From assembly GCA_013140935.1 (NCBI GenBank), contig JABFSD010000067.1:1-10893 (forward strand): a DNA stretch of 10,893 bases, read 5' to 3'. This DNA is from Acidobacteriota bacterium (lineage in GTDB: Bacteria > Acidobacteriota > Blastocatellia > RBC074). Positions 1-9,131 of this stretch are shown one piece after another (the stretch's first letter is position 1; every line of letters starts with the position of its first letter). The notes below the pieces were generated by a model that was not told where the DNA came from, made no database searches, and saw only the letters and a list, made by a program, of their open reading frames with translations. The translations under genes were made by a program, and so were the position numbers.

Positions 1-1
1 C

Positions 2-1702
2 AATCGCGTAGCTGTCGTTGCCATCAGCAAAGCCGACCCGACGAAACGCGCCGCAGCGTGGGTGACAGTTGTTGGTAGGATGACGCCAACCCCGACACCG
101 ATGCCAACAGCTACCCCGACACCGATGCCAACGGCGACTCCGACACCGATGCCGACGGCTACACCCACCCCAATGCCATCGCCATCGCCATCGCCATCAC
201 CATCACCATCGCCCTCACCCGCACCATCACCGACGCCAGGCACGCCGCCTGATGCAGCGACATTGGCTGCCGCGCGTTTGCTCGAACAAACCACGTTCGG
301 CCCGACGACGACACTCATCAATTACGTTAAACAGGTTGGCCCGCAAGCCTGGATCGAAGCGCAATTCAATGTGCCCGAATCGGTCTGGCCGAACGGCATC
401 AATTCGACGCACAACGAATTGCAAAGCGAGTTGTTCAAGCATTACTCCGCCGGACCAGACCAGTTGCGCCAGCGCGTGTTGCACGCTTTGACCGAAATCC
501 TCGTGATTTCGCGCAACAAGAATAATTACCCAAACATGCTTTATCCGTGGTTGCAGATTCTGAGCCGCAACGCTTTCGGCAACTACAAGACCATGCTCAA
601 GGAACTCACGCTCGATGCCACGATGGGCAACTATCTCGATATGGTGAACAGCACCAAGCCCGGCGTGTCTGGCGGCGCGAACGAAAACTATCCGCGCGAG
701 TTGATGCAACTGTTCAGCATCGGTTTGTATGAATTGAATCTCGACGGTTCGCTCAAGCTCGACACAGCGGGCAAACCGATTCCGACCTATACGCAAAGCG
801 ATGTGCGCCAAATCGCTTTGGCATTCACAGGCTGGACGTTCAACAACACTTCCCCGCCTGTCACGCTGAACTCGAATTACTATCCGGGGCAGATGTATCC
901 GCTGCCGAGTTATCACGACTTTTCGTCGAAGACCTTTCTCGGCCAAACGCAGCCCGCCAACCAGACGATGCAAAAAGACGTAGACGACGTCATCAACATC
1001 GTCTTCAACCATCCGAACGTCGCGCCATTCGTAGCGGTGCGCATGATTCGCGGTCTGGTCGAGAGCAATCCGAGTCCGGCTTACATCGCGCGCGTAGCGG
1101 CGGCGTTCAACGACAACGGCATGGGAGTACGCGGCGATATGAAAGCCGTCATCCGCGCTGTGTTGCTCGATCCCGAAGCGCGCAACGACCAACCCGGCAA
1201 TGATTTCGGCAAGCTGCGTTCGCCGATGTTGCATACCATTGCGATGTTCCGAATTTTGAACGCGACGATTCCCGACTTCTATTACATCTCTTACGACTAT
1301 GAACTGATGAACGAAGCGCTGCTCAATCCGCCTTCGGTCTTCGGTCATTACTCGCCGCTCTATCGCGTTCCGCGACAGTCGCCGCCGTTGTTCGGCCCTG
1401 AGTTTCAAATCTTCGGGCCGGGCGAACTCATGCTGCGCGGCAACTTTTTGTGGGGCTACATGAACTATTACCAGACCGGCATCTGGAACCTGCAATGGCT
1501 TTTCGATCTGGGCGCGAACCACACCGCTTGCATCAACGCCGTAGACAACCTGTTGCTCTATGGACGCATGTCTACGGGCTTGCGCCAGTCGTTGCAAACC
1601 GCGTTGGCTGCCCAAGCCAGCGTCGGAGCCGATGCGAAAACGCGCGCGCTCACCGTACTTTATCTCACGGCGATGTCGAGCGAATACATGGTGATGCACT
1701 AA
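2..1702 (+). CDS. DUF1800 domain protein with Ig-like tail and Pro-rich linker (5' partial)
   Basis: The frame is open from base 2 with no stop, so the true start lies upstream. The GTG at 62 is probably internal. The bases before it encode ISKADPTKRAAAWVTVV, which resembles the last strands of bacterial Ig-like repeats (pattern 'S.ADPTKSA.ATVTV'). Counting from codon 62, residues 8-59 are a Thr/Pro then Ser/Pro linker, and about 65-546 form a DUF1800 domain. Family-like motifs are ARLLEQTTFGPT (71-82), ANENYPRELMQLF (206-218) and FTGWTF (255-260). DUF1800 proteins are mostly secreted or surface-associated, have no established biochemical role, and are often encoded beside DUF1501 proteins, as here. 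The linker suggests a stalk separating an N-terminal surface module from the DUF1800 domain. No signal peptide can be seen because the N-terminus is missing. The DUF1800 assignment is firm; the Ig-like reading rests on about 20 residues. Confidence 0.9.
   Translation, partial: NRVAVVAISKADPTKRAAAWVTVVGRMTPTPTPMPTATPTPMPTATPTPMPTATPTPMPSPSPSPSPSPSPSPAPSPTPGTPPDAATLAAARLLEQTTFGPTTTLINYVKQVGPQAWIEAQFNVPESVWPNGINSTHNELQSELFKHYSAGPDQLRQRVLHALTEILVISRNKNNYPNMLYPWLQILSRNAFGNYKTMLKELTLDATMGNYLDMVNSTKPGVSGGANENYPRELMQLFSIGLYELNLDGSLKLDTAGKPIPTYTQSDVRQIALAFTGWTFNNTSPPVTLNSNYYPGQMYPLPSYHDFSSKTFLGQTQPANQTMQKDVDDVINIVFNHPNVAPFVAVRMIRGLVESNPSPAYIARVAAAFNDNGMGVRGDMKAVIRAVLLDPEARNDQPGNDFGKLRSPMLHTIAMFRILNATIPDFYYISYDYELMNEALLNPPSVFGHYSPLYRVPRQSPPLFGPEFQIFGPGELMLRGNFLWGYMNYYQTGIWNLQWLFDLGANHTACINAVDNLLLYGRMSTGLRQSLQTALAAQASVGADAKTRALTVLYLTAMSSEYMVMH
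89..178 (+). repeat. 24-bp in-frame tandem repeat encoding TPTPMPTA
   Basis: Three units of 24 bp (89-112, 113-136, 137-160) and a partial fourth (161-178) each encode TPTPMPTA or a prefix of it. Copies differ mainly at third codon positions, so the peptide is kept while the DNA drifts. The array lies inside the linker of the DUF1800 gene and may vary in copy number between strains. Confidence 0.9.
179..229 (+). repeat. 6-bp in-frame repeat encoding Ser-Pro
   Basis: This is a run of TCN-CCN codon pairs, mostly TCGCCA or TCACCA, encoding (SP)n with one Ala-Pro interruption. It continues the linker directly after the 24-bp units and ends shortly before the DUF1800 domain. The short unit makes it prone to slippage and assembly error. 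Confidence 0.85.
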
Positions 1703-1718
1703 GAGAGGTGAATGAACA

Positions 1719-3086
1719 ATGAACAACCAATCAAACTTTTCACGACGCAATTTTCTTCGGCTCGGCGCGAGCGCAGGCATGCTCGCAGGGCTGGGTCATC
1801 TCAATTTCACCGAAGCCGCAGCGCAAGCGACTGATTACAAGGCGCTGGTCTGCGTGTTTCTTTTCGGCGGCAGTGACGGACACAACACCGTCATTCCGCA
1901 ATCGCAAAGCGAATACGCCGCTTATGTTTCAAAGCGCGGCGGCTTGGCGTTGAGCGGTACGCAACTCTTGCCCATCACGACGGCGACGGGCGGACAATAC
2001 GCGCTCAATCACGGTTTGACTGAGATGCAAACGCTCTTTCAACAAGGCCGCATGGCGGTCGTAGCGAATACGGGTTTGCTCTATCAACCGACGACGCAGC
2101 AGCAATATCAGCAAGCCGCCGTACCGTTGCCGACGCAACTGTTCTCGCACTCCGATCAAATCGTGCAAATGCAATCGGGCGTGCCGAGTTCATCATCGTC
2201 GAGTGGCTGGGGCGGACGCATCGCCGATGCGTTGCAAGCCAACAACGTCAATTCGATTGCACCGGTAGCGATTTCGTTCAACGGCGCGGCGTTGTATTGC
2301 GCAGGCTTGGCGACGAACGCGACGGCGTTGCAACCGGGCAATACGTTGTATCAAAACGCGATGAACGGCGGCTGGCCATTGACTGCGACGACGGCGCGGG
2401 CTGATGCGCAAAAGCAAATCGTAGCGTTGCAAAATAGCAATCGTTTGATGGTAGCGGCAGATCGCACTTTCAACGAAGCCCTGCAACTCAACACGATGTT
2501 CAAAAACCTGGGCACGACGACGCCGTTCACGACGGTGTTTCCGACTTCGTCTATCGGCAAACAACTCAAAGACGTAGCCCAGTTCATCAGCTTGCGCGCG
2601 CAAACCGGCGCAGGCCGTCAGGTGTTCTTTGTGGGCTTGGGCGGGTTCGATACGCACAGCGCGCAGGAATATCAGTTGTGGGATTTATATCGGCAGGTCA
2701 GTCAATCACTCAAAGCGTTTTATGACACGACGGTCGAGTTGGGCGTCAGCAATCGCGTGACGGCTTTCACGATGTCTGATTTCGGACGTTCGCTGCAACC
2801 CAGCGGCACGGGTTCAGATCACGGCTGGGGCAATCACTTGATGGTCGTCGGCGGAGCTGTTACGGGGCAGCGCATTTACGGTCAATACCCGGTGATGAAC
2901 GCGAGCGATTCGGCTTACAACCCGAATGCTTACGCCGATTCGCGGGGCGTGATGTTGCCTTCAACTTCGCTGGCGCAATTCGGCGGCACGCTCGCCAACT
3001 GGATGGGCGTCGCTGACAATCAACTTAACGGACTGTTCCCTGAGTTGGCGAATTTCAGCGAACGCAATCTGGGCTTTATGCAATAG
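1719..3086 (+). CDS. DUF1501 family protein with Tat signal
   Basis: The protein has 455 residues, a normal length for the family. It starts with a twin-arginine export signal: SRRNFLR at 8-14, a hydrophobic stretch at 15-26, and a likely cleavage near AAAQA (33-37). This predicts folded export across the inner membrane. Family-like motifs are FLFGGSDGHNT (47-57), GGFDTH (308-313), SDFGRS (353-358) and GSDHGWGNH (365-373). DUF1501 is related to the alkaline phosphatase/sulfatase superfamily, and the Asp/His-rich motifs would suit metal binding, but no substrate is known. The start is supported by a purine-rich GAGAGGTG about 9 bases upstream; the ATG at 1712 is in another frame. It follows the DUF1800 gene by 16 bases, so the two are almost certainly co-transcribed. 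The family call is firm; the enzymatic role is unknown. Confidence 0.93.
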   Translation: MNNQSNFSRRNFLRLGASAGMLAGLGHLNFTEAAAQATDYKALVCVFLFGGSDGHNTVIPQSQSEYAAYVSKRGGLALSGTQLLPITTATGGQYALNHGLTEMQTLFQQGRMAVVANTGLLYQPTTQQQYQQAAVPLPTQLFSHSDQIVQMQSGVPSSSSSSGWGGRIADALQANNVNSIAPVAISFNGAALYCAGLATNATALQPGNTLYQNAMNGGWPLTATTARADAQKQIVALQNSNRLMVAADRTFNEALQLNTMFKNLGTTTPFTTVFPTSSIGKQLKDVAQFISLRAQTGAGRQVFFVGLGGFDTHSAQEYQLWDLYRQVSQSLKAFYDTTVELGVSNRVTAFTMSDFGRSLQPSGTGSDHGWGNHLMVVGGAVTGQRIYGQYPVMNASDSAYNPNAYADSRGVMLPSTSLAQFGGTLANWMGVADNQLNGLFPELANFSERNLGFMQ

Positions 3087-3119
3087 CGCTCCGCGTCAGC
3101 CAGGCAGGCGCGAAACTTT

Positions 3120-3165
3120 TAGGCGTTCGGCTTCTTGTCAAAAAGAAGCCGAACGCCTATTTTCT
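3120..3165 (+). terminator. Intrinsic terminator after the DUF1501 gene
   Basis: There is a perfect 17-bp stem (3120-3136 with 3143-3159), a 6-nt loop (GTCAAA), and then a T-rich run (TTTTCTTTT at about 3160-3168). The stem is GC-rich near its base (AGGCGTTCGGC). It lies 34 bases after the DUF1501 stop and closes the DUF1800/DUF1501 unit. On the other strand an AAAAG tract lies outside the stem, so some activity in the reverse direction is possible. Confidence 0.9.
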
Positions 3166-3203
3166 TTTCCGCTTCCCCGCACATCGCATCAACTAACGTA
3201 TCC

Positions 3204-3752
3204 ATGAAACTTGAACAGTCCTTTGAGGTAACCGCCACTACCCACGAAATCGAAACGCGCATCGCCGCGTTTATGCAGCGCAACGGTTATCATCCTGAAG
3301 CGGCCTCAAAGACGAGCTTTACGCGCGGCTCGTGGCTCGGTTCATTGTTCGCCTTCTCTCCGCGCAAGTGGCGGGTGCGCGCGCGCGTCACGCAACAGCA
3401 ACTCGCATCCAACCACTGGTCGCTCAAGCTCGCGCTCGACATCAACGACAAAGGACAAATCGTCACGCAACACGAACGCCTTTACTGGAAAACCGAACTC
3501 GATCAGTTTCAAACCGCCGTGCAAACCGGTGAGACGGCGGCTGAACTGCTGACCCGGCAAGACCGCGCGGCTGCCCGTTCGGGACTTACCGCATTTATCG
3601 CTTTTCTGGGCACCGGCCTGCTCGTCGGATTGCCGGTCACGTTGGGCATCTCTCTCGTGAATCCGCAAACCGGTTATCTGGCGATCATCATCGGCACGCT
3701 GTGCGGTTTCGCCGCCGGATTATTCGCCGTCCGATGGTACTGGAGACCCTAA
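3204..3752 (+). CDS. Hypothetical protein with two C-terminal membrane helices
   Basis: I do not recognise a family for this 182-residue protein. Residues 1 to about 120 are soluble and mixed charged (starting [20 protein letters not shown]), with a basic stretch at 52-63 ([12 protein letters not shown]). Two hydrophobic segments follow, at about 127-150 and 157-177, joined by a short loop containing NPQTG, and the chain ends in RWYWRP. This predicts a small inner-membrane protein with a cytoplasmic or periplasmic N-terminal domain. An upstream in-frame TTG at 3135 would lie inside the terminator stem, so I chose ATG 3204, though no strong ribosome-binding site precedes it. Only 4 bases separate it from the CoA-transferase gene, so the two are probably co-transcribed, but I see no functional link. 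Confidence 0.75.
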   Translation: MKLEQSFEVTATTHEIETRIAAFMQRNGYHPEAASKTSFTRGSWLGSLFAFSPRKWRVRARVTQQQLASNHWSLKLALDINDKGQIVTQHERLYWKTELDQFQTAVQTGETAAELLTRQDRAAARSGLTAFIAFLGTGLLVGLPVTLGISLVNPQTGYLAIIIGTLCGFAAGLFAVRWYWRP

Positions 3753-3756
3753 CCGG

Positions 3757-4941
<1,185 letters not shown>

Positions 4942-4954
4942 CCCACGGTTCCAT

Positions 4955-5032
4955 TTCGCCACAAAAAAGCACAGAAAACACAAAAGCTGTCTGTTGATTC
5001 CTTTTGTGTTTTCTGTGCTTTTTTGTGGCGAA
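4955..5032. terminator. Perfect 32-bp inverted repeat between convergent genes
   Basis: The arms 4955-4986 and 5001-5032 are exact reverse complements over 32 bases around a 14-nt loop. The left arm begins TTCGCCACAAAAAAGC and is A-rich; the right arm is correspondingly T-rich. It fills most of the 110-bp gap between the stops of the CoA-transferase and glutaryl-CoA dehydrogenase genes, so a transcript from either side would form the hairpin. A bidirectional terminator is the simplest reading. The length and exactness of the arms also suit a dispersed palindromic repeat or small non-autonomous element; I see no clear target duplication. Confidence 0.75.
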
Positions 5033-5051
5033 GGCCCTTCCGTTTTGAAAG

Positions 5052-6224
5052 CTATTCAAACGCACTCAAGCCGGTCAGATGCCGCCCTATCGAAAGCAAA
5101 TGGACTTCGTGCGTCCCCTCATAAGTGAACACCGTTTCGAGATTCGACATATGCCGCATCACGCCGTATTCACCCATGATGCCGTTGCCGCCCAAGATCG
5201 AACGCGCCGTGCGTGCGCATTCCAAAGCGAGTCGCACATTGTTCATCTTCGCCATCGAAACATGGGTCGGCGTGAGTTGGCTTTGATCTTTCAATTGGCT
5301 CATGCGCCAGACGAGCAACTGGCCTTTGGTGATTTCGGTGAACATCTCGGCCAGCTTTTGTTGCGTAAGTTGAAAGCTCGCCAGCGGACGATTGAATTGA
5401 ATGCGATTTTTTGAATAGTCCAAAGCCGTTTGAAAGCAATCAATCGCCGCGCCCAACACGCCCCACGCGATGCCGAAACGCGCCTGCGTCAAACACGAAA
5501 GCGGACTTTTCAATCCGCCGGTTTCCGGCAACAGCGCGTCTTCGGGCAAGAACACATCCTGAAAGAAAAGCTCTGACGTGATCGAAGCGCGCAAGCTCAA
5601 CTTGTGTTTGATCTCAGGCGCGCTAAAGCCCGGCGTATCAGTCGGCACGATGAAGCCGCGAATCTTGTCGTTTTCGTCTTCGACCTTCGCCCACACAATG
5701 GCGATGTCGGCGATGGCTCCGTTGGTGATCCAGGCTTTGCTGCCATTGATGAGCCAGCCACCGTTATGGCGTTTTGCGCGAGTACGCATGCTGCCAGGAT
5801 CAGAACCGGAATTCGATTCGGTTAATCCGAAACATGCGATGACCTCGCCTTTCGCCATCGCGGGCAGGTATTTCTGTTTTTGCGCTTCGCTGCCGAACGC
5901 ATAAATCGGATACATACACAGCGAACTTTGCACCGACACGAAGCTGCGCAAGCCCGAATCGCCCGCTTCGAGTTCCTGACAGATCAAGCCGTAACTCACA
6001 TTGCTCGCGTTCGCACATCCATATTTTTCCGGCAACGTCACGCCGAACAATCCCAGCTTGGCAAATTCCGGCATCAGCTCTTTCGGGAAGCGCGCCGTTT
6101 CATAACAGTCGGCGATGATCGGTTTGACTTGTTCGTCAACGAACTGGCGAACCGTGTTGCGAATCATTCGCTCTTCGTCGGTAAGCAAGGAATCAAGATT
6201 GAGAAAGTCTGCTTCTGGTCGCAT
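5052..6224 (-). CDS. gcdH: Glutaryl-CoA dehydrogenase
   Basis: This FAD-dependent cytoplasmic enzyme oxidises and decarboxylates glutaryl-CoA to crotonyl-CoA in lysine, tryptophan and glutarate breakdown. From ATG 6224 it has 390 residues, the usual length. The call rests on GLRSFVSVQSSLCMYPIYAFG (Arg93 and Ser100, matching the substrate-binding Arg94 region of human GCDH), the acyl-CoA dehydrogenase motif CFGLTESNSGSDPGS (131-145), KAWITNG (163-169), and TYEGTHEVH with catalytic Glu369 (Glu370 in human GCDH). An in-frame start at 6440 exists, but its 72 extra residues overlap the alcohol dehydrogenase gene and cross a tandem repeat, and MRPEADFLNLDSLLTDEER is a typical GCDH start. No clear ribosome-binding site precedes 6224. 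It is last in a three-gene minus-strand run and may have its own promoter in the 119-bp gap. Confidence 0.93.
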   Translation of the reverse strand: MRPEADFLNLDSLLTDEERMIRNTVRQFVDEQVKPIIADCYETARFPKELMPEFAKLGLFGVTLPEKYGCANASNVSYGLICQELEAGDSGLRSFVSVQSSLCMYPIYAFGSEAQKQKYLPAMAKGEVIACFGLTESNSGSDPGSMRTRAKRHNGGWLINGSKAWITNGAIADIAIVWAKVEDENDKIRGFIVPTDTPGFSAPEIKHKLSLRASITSELFFQDVFLPEDALLPETGGLKSPLSCLTQARFGIAWGVLGAAIDCFQTALDYSKNRIQFNRPLASFQLTQQKLAEMFTEITKGQLLVWRMSQLKDQSQLTPTHVSMAKMNNVRLALECARTARSILGGNGIMGEYGVMRHMSNLETVFTYEGTHEVHLLSIGRHLTGLSAFE

Positions 6225-6231
6225 AAGAATG

Positions 6232-6259
6232 AGTGAAAAGTGAAAAGTGAAAAGTGAGA
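6232..6259. repeat. 7-bp tandem repeat, four units
   Basis: Three exact copies of AGTGAAA and a fourth AGTGAGA lie 8 bases upstream of the glutaryl-CoA dehydrogenase start; on the coding strand this reads (TTTCACT)n. It occupies the 5' leader where a ribosome-binding site would be expected. It may be a slippage-prone spacer or a copy of a low-complexity repeat found elsewhere in the genome. Confidence 0.85.
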
Positions 6260-6343
6260 TATGCTGAAGCTTGTGCCTGATAGAAATGTTCGCTGAGTGA
6301 AGACAATAGATACGCGGATGATTTTTCATTGCACAGGTTTCAG

Positions 6344-7363
6344 TTAGAGCGTCAGCACGACGCGGCCTGTCAGTTGTCCGGCTTTCATCGCGTCGAATAC
6401 TTCGTTGATCGCTTCGAGCGGTCGCGTTTCGTAATGGCACTTGAGCTTGCCTTCCGCCGCCATTGCCAATACGGCTTCTAAGTCGGCGCGCGTGCCGACA
6501 GCGGAAGATACGATGCGGAACTCGCCCGAAACAAGCGCGACGGTTGAGACGCTAATCGGTTGCGGCGTCATGCCTACGACGGCAAGCGTACCGCCCTTGC
6601 GCAATGAACGCAGCGCCAGGTCATACGCCACCGTATTCCCCGAAGTCACCATCGCAATATGCGGCCCGCCGCCTTGTGACTTGATGAGTTTGTGCGGAGC
6701 TTCTGCGGTAACGTTCACCGTCCAATCGGCTCCGCATTCTTTGGCAAAGGCGAGCTTGTCATTGTTCACGTCGAGCGCGCCGACTTCGAGTCCCAACGCT
6801 TTGCCGAGTTGAATCGCTAAATGACCTAAACCGCCGACGCCGAACACCGCCAGCCGCTGCCCCGCTTTCGCTTCAGCCACGCGCATCGCTTTATAAACCG
6901 TCAGCCCTGCGCACATCAGCGGAGCGGCTTCTTCAAAACTCAACGCATCGGGCACTCTCACCGTATGGCTCGCTTTGGCTTTGACGAATTCGGCAAAGCC
7001 GCCGTCTACCATCACGCCGGTGATTTGCTGTTTGCCGCACAGCGTTTCTCTTCCGCTTTGGCAATACTCACACGTGCCACAAGTGTAATGCAGCCACGGC
7101 ACGCCTACGCGGTCGCCGGGTTTGAAGTTCGTGACGTTTGCGCCTACCGATTCAACCACGCCTGCGATCTCGTGACCGGGAATCAGCGGCAGCTTGGTGA
7201 TGCCTTTAAGTTGCGACCATTCGCCCAACGCGATGTGCAAGTCGGAATGACATACGCCGCAAGCCTTGACGCGAATCAAGACTTCATCCGCCGCCGGTTC
7301 GGGTTGCGGCAATTCTTCGTGCGTGAGTGGCTCGGCAAGTGTGCGCAAGACAGCAGCTTTCAT
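6344..7363 (-). CDS. Zinc-dependent alcohol dehydrogenase (AdhP-like MDR family)
   Basis: The protein has 339 residues, standard for tetrameric bacterial and yeast-type alcohol dehydrogenases, which interconvert alcohols and aldehydes with NAD(H) in the cytoplasm. Catalytic zinc ligands are Cys38 (GVCHSD), His64-Glu65 (PGHE) and Cys151 (MCAGLTVY). The structural zinc site is complete with Cys95, Cys98, Cys101 and Cys109. The Rossmann fold shows GVGGLG (175-180) and Asp197 at the end of the second strand (ALDVNNDK), which favours NAD over NADP. The overall pattern and the C-terminal GTRADLEAVLAMAAEGK resemble E. coli AdhP. It starts 28 bases after the upstream acyl-CoA dehydrogenase stop, which indicates co-transcription. 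AGGGAG lies rather far (about 17 bases) from the ATG. It may convert chain alcohols or aldehydes feeding the acyl-CoA enzymes; the substrate is not determined. Confidence 0.93.
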   Translation of the reverse strand: MKAAVLRTLAEPLTHEELPQPEPAADEVLIRVKACGVCHSDLHIALGEWSQLKGITKLPLIPGHEIAGVVESVGANVTNFKPGDRVGVPWLHYTCGTCEYCQSGRETLCGKQQITGVMVDGGFAEFVKAKASHTVRVPDALSFEEAAPLMCAGLTVYKAMRVAEAKAGQRLAVFGVGGLGHLAIQLGKALGLEVGALDVNNDKLAFAKECGADWTVNVTAEAPHKLIKSQGGGPHIAMVTSGNTVAYDLALRSLRKGGTLAVVGMTPQPISVSTVALVSGEFRIVSSAVGTRADLEAVLAMAAEGKLKCHYETRPLEAINEVFDAMKAGQLTGRVVLTL

Positions 7364-7391
7364 ACGATAGATTCTTTCTTACTCCCTTGTT

Positions 7392-9131
7392 TTACCAAAG
7401 ATAACGTCCTGATTCGCGCAAGGCATCAGCGATGGTGCGATGTTCAAGAACGGGGTTGATGAAGTCATAGACGATGTATTCGCTAAAGTGATCTTCCAGA
7501 TCTTTAGTGTCCATTACTGTTTTCAAGACCTCGACCAGATACTGCGAATTCAACTCGGTGCGATGAGCCGCTGCACAGGCATAAGTGCGCGCCATTGCTT
7601 CTATTACGCGGTTAGCCGGAGAGATTTTTTGCATACGCAACAGCACACTTTCAATCGCGTATGCTTCCATCACCATCTCAGCCGCCAGAGCTAACACTTC
7701 CTGCTCCGGCGAAGTTTGATCGCCATAAGCCTGCTGTATGGCGTCGAGTGACAAGACCGCCATCCCTCTTACCAAATTGCAGGCTTTCTGACTGTATTCC
7801 GTCTCTCGCCGGTCATAGTAATAAGGCCATTCTTTTAGGTATTCCACTCTCGCCCGCAACGGTAACCCGCCGCTGGCCGCCGCTTTCAACAACCTTGTTG
7901 CAATGATCGTGCGATTGATTTCGTTCGTACCTTCATACAACCGCGTGATGCGCGCGTCGCGGTAGGCGCGCTCGGCGGGATAATCTTTTGAATAGCCATA
8001 GCCGCCATAAACCTGAACCGTTTCGTCAACGACATAACCCAACGCTTCACTCGTCCACACCTTGATGATCGAACACTCGACGGCGTATTGCTCAATGGCT
8101 TTCAACACTTGCATCGGCTGGCTTTGATCAACCTGTTCAAGCGCGCCGTCAATCATGCCCAACGTACGCCAGACCATCGCGTCGCCGACGAAACAGCGAA
8201 TCGCCATTTCAGCCAGCTTACGTTTTATAAGCCCGAATTCGCCGATGGCTTTGCCAAATTGATGCCGCTCTTTGCTGTAACTGATCGCGTTATTCAACGC
8301 CAGCTTGGCCGAACCCAGATTGCGTGTGCCGAGTTTGAGTCGTCCGAGATTCAACACATTGAACGCTACGACGTGGCCTTTGCCGATTTCGCCTAACACG
8401 TTTTCGACGGGTACGCGGCAATCTTCCAACATCAACGCCGTCGTCGAACTGCCATCGAGGCCGAGTTTCTTTTCTTCGTGTCCGCTGACGACGCCGTGAT
8501 CGCGTTCGACGATGAAGGCCGTGAACTTATCGCCATCCACTTTGGCGAAGATGATAAACACATCGGCAAAGCCGCCGTTGGTGATCCACATCTTCTGACC
8601 GTTGAGAACGTAATGCTTGCCGTCCGCGCTCAATATGGCTTTGGTTTTCGCCGCCATCGCGTCAGAACCTGAACCCGGTTCGGTTAAACAATACGCCGCA
8701 ATCAATTCGCCTGAAGCCAGCTTGGGCAAATACTTCGCGCGCTGTGCGGGCGTGCCGAAAAACACAATCGGCAACGTGCCAATCGTCGTATGCGCTCCCA
8801 ACGACGCGCCGAACGAAGGCATCAATGCGATAGCTTCGCCGATCAGCGCCGAACTGATTTTGTCGAGGCTGAGGCCGCCGTATTCTTCCGGGATGTCTAC
8901 GCGCAAGAGGTCGAGTTCACCGGCTTTGAGCAACAACTCGCGCGTCACGCTCCAGTCTTTGCTATAGATTTGCTCTTCGCGCGGCAAGACTTCTTTGCGC
9001 ATGAATTCTTCAGCGACGCGCGCGAACATGCGTTGTTCCTCGCTGATGTCTTCGCGCGTGAATATGTCGGCAGCTTGGCTGTCAGTGAACAAGAATTGTC
9101 CGCCTGACAAAGGGTTTTTGGTAGTAGTCAT
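7392..9131 (-). CDS. Acyl-CoA dehydrogenase with C-terminal extension (VLCAD/FadE type)
   Basis: This is a cytoplasmic flavoenzyme for the first, alpha-beta oxidation step of fatty acyl-CoA breakdown. At 579 residues it is about 190 longer than short- and medium-chain dehydrogenases. The N-terminal and middle domains hold YCLTEPGSGSDA (147-158) and KMWITNGG (180-187); the C-terminal domain holds QVYGGYGY (373-380) and RLYEGTNE with the likely catalytic Glu400. Residues of about 420-579 form a further helical extension like that of VLCAD, ACAD9 and Bacillus FadE, which favours long-chain substrates. Electrons should pass to electron-transfer flavoprotein, which is not encoded here. It is first in a minus-strand unit with the alcohol dehydrogenase and glutaryl-CoA dehydrogenase genes. 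ATG 9131 gives a natural N-terminus, but no ribosome-binding site is obvious. Exact chain length is unknown. Confidence 0.93.
   Translation of the reverse strand: MTTTKNPLSGGQFLFTDSQAADIFTREDISEEQRMFARVAEEFMRKEVLPREEQIYSKDWSVTRELLLKAGELDLLRVDIPEEYGGLSLDKISSALIGEAIALMPSFGASLGAHTTIGTLPIVFFGTPAQRAKYLPKLASGELIAAYCLTEPGSGSDAMAAKTKAILSADGKHYVLNGQKMWITNGGFADVFIIFAKVDGDKFTAFIVERDHGVVSGHEEKKLGLDGSSTTALMLEDCRVPVENVLGEIGKGHVVAFNVLNLGRLKLGTRNLGSAKLALNNAISYSKERHQFGKAIGEFGLIKRKLAEMAIRCFVGDAMVWRTLGMIDGALEQVDQSQPMQVLKAIEQYAVECSIIKVWTSEALGYVVDETVQVYGGYGYSKDYPAERAYRDARITRLYEGTNEINRTIIATRLLKAAASGGLPLRARVEYLKEWPYYYDRRETEYSQKACNLVRGMAVLSLDAIQQAYGDQTSPEQEVLALAAEMVMEAYAIESVLLRMQKISPANRVIEAMARTYACAAAHRTELNSQYLVEVLKTVMDTKDLEDHFSEYIVYDFINPVLEHRTIADALRESGRYLW

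Noticed and set aside
89..229. Repeat cluster considered as a CRISPR or other regulatory array
   Set aside because: The units are directly adjacent with no spacers, keep the reading frame, and encode a Pro-rich linker.
227..1780. 517-codon minus-strand open frame covering almost the whole DUF1800 gene
   Set aside because: Its translation is Arg/His/Val-rich with no recognisable domain and lies antisense to a gene with clear DUF1800 motifs. It is a by-product of codon bias on the plus strand.
3135..3203. Upstream TTG start for the small membrane protein
   Set aside because: It lies within the left stem of the terminator hairpin and would add 23 non-conserved-looking residues. ATG 3204 begins a more natural sequence.
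6225..6440. N-terminal extension of glutaryl-CoA dehydrogenase from a start at 6440
   Set aside because: It overlaps the alcohol dehydrogenase coding region, translates the TTTCACT tandem repeat, and adds 72 residues without family similarity. The typical family start is at 6224.
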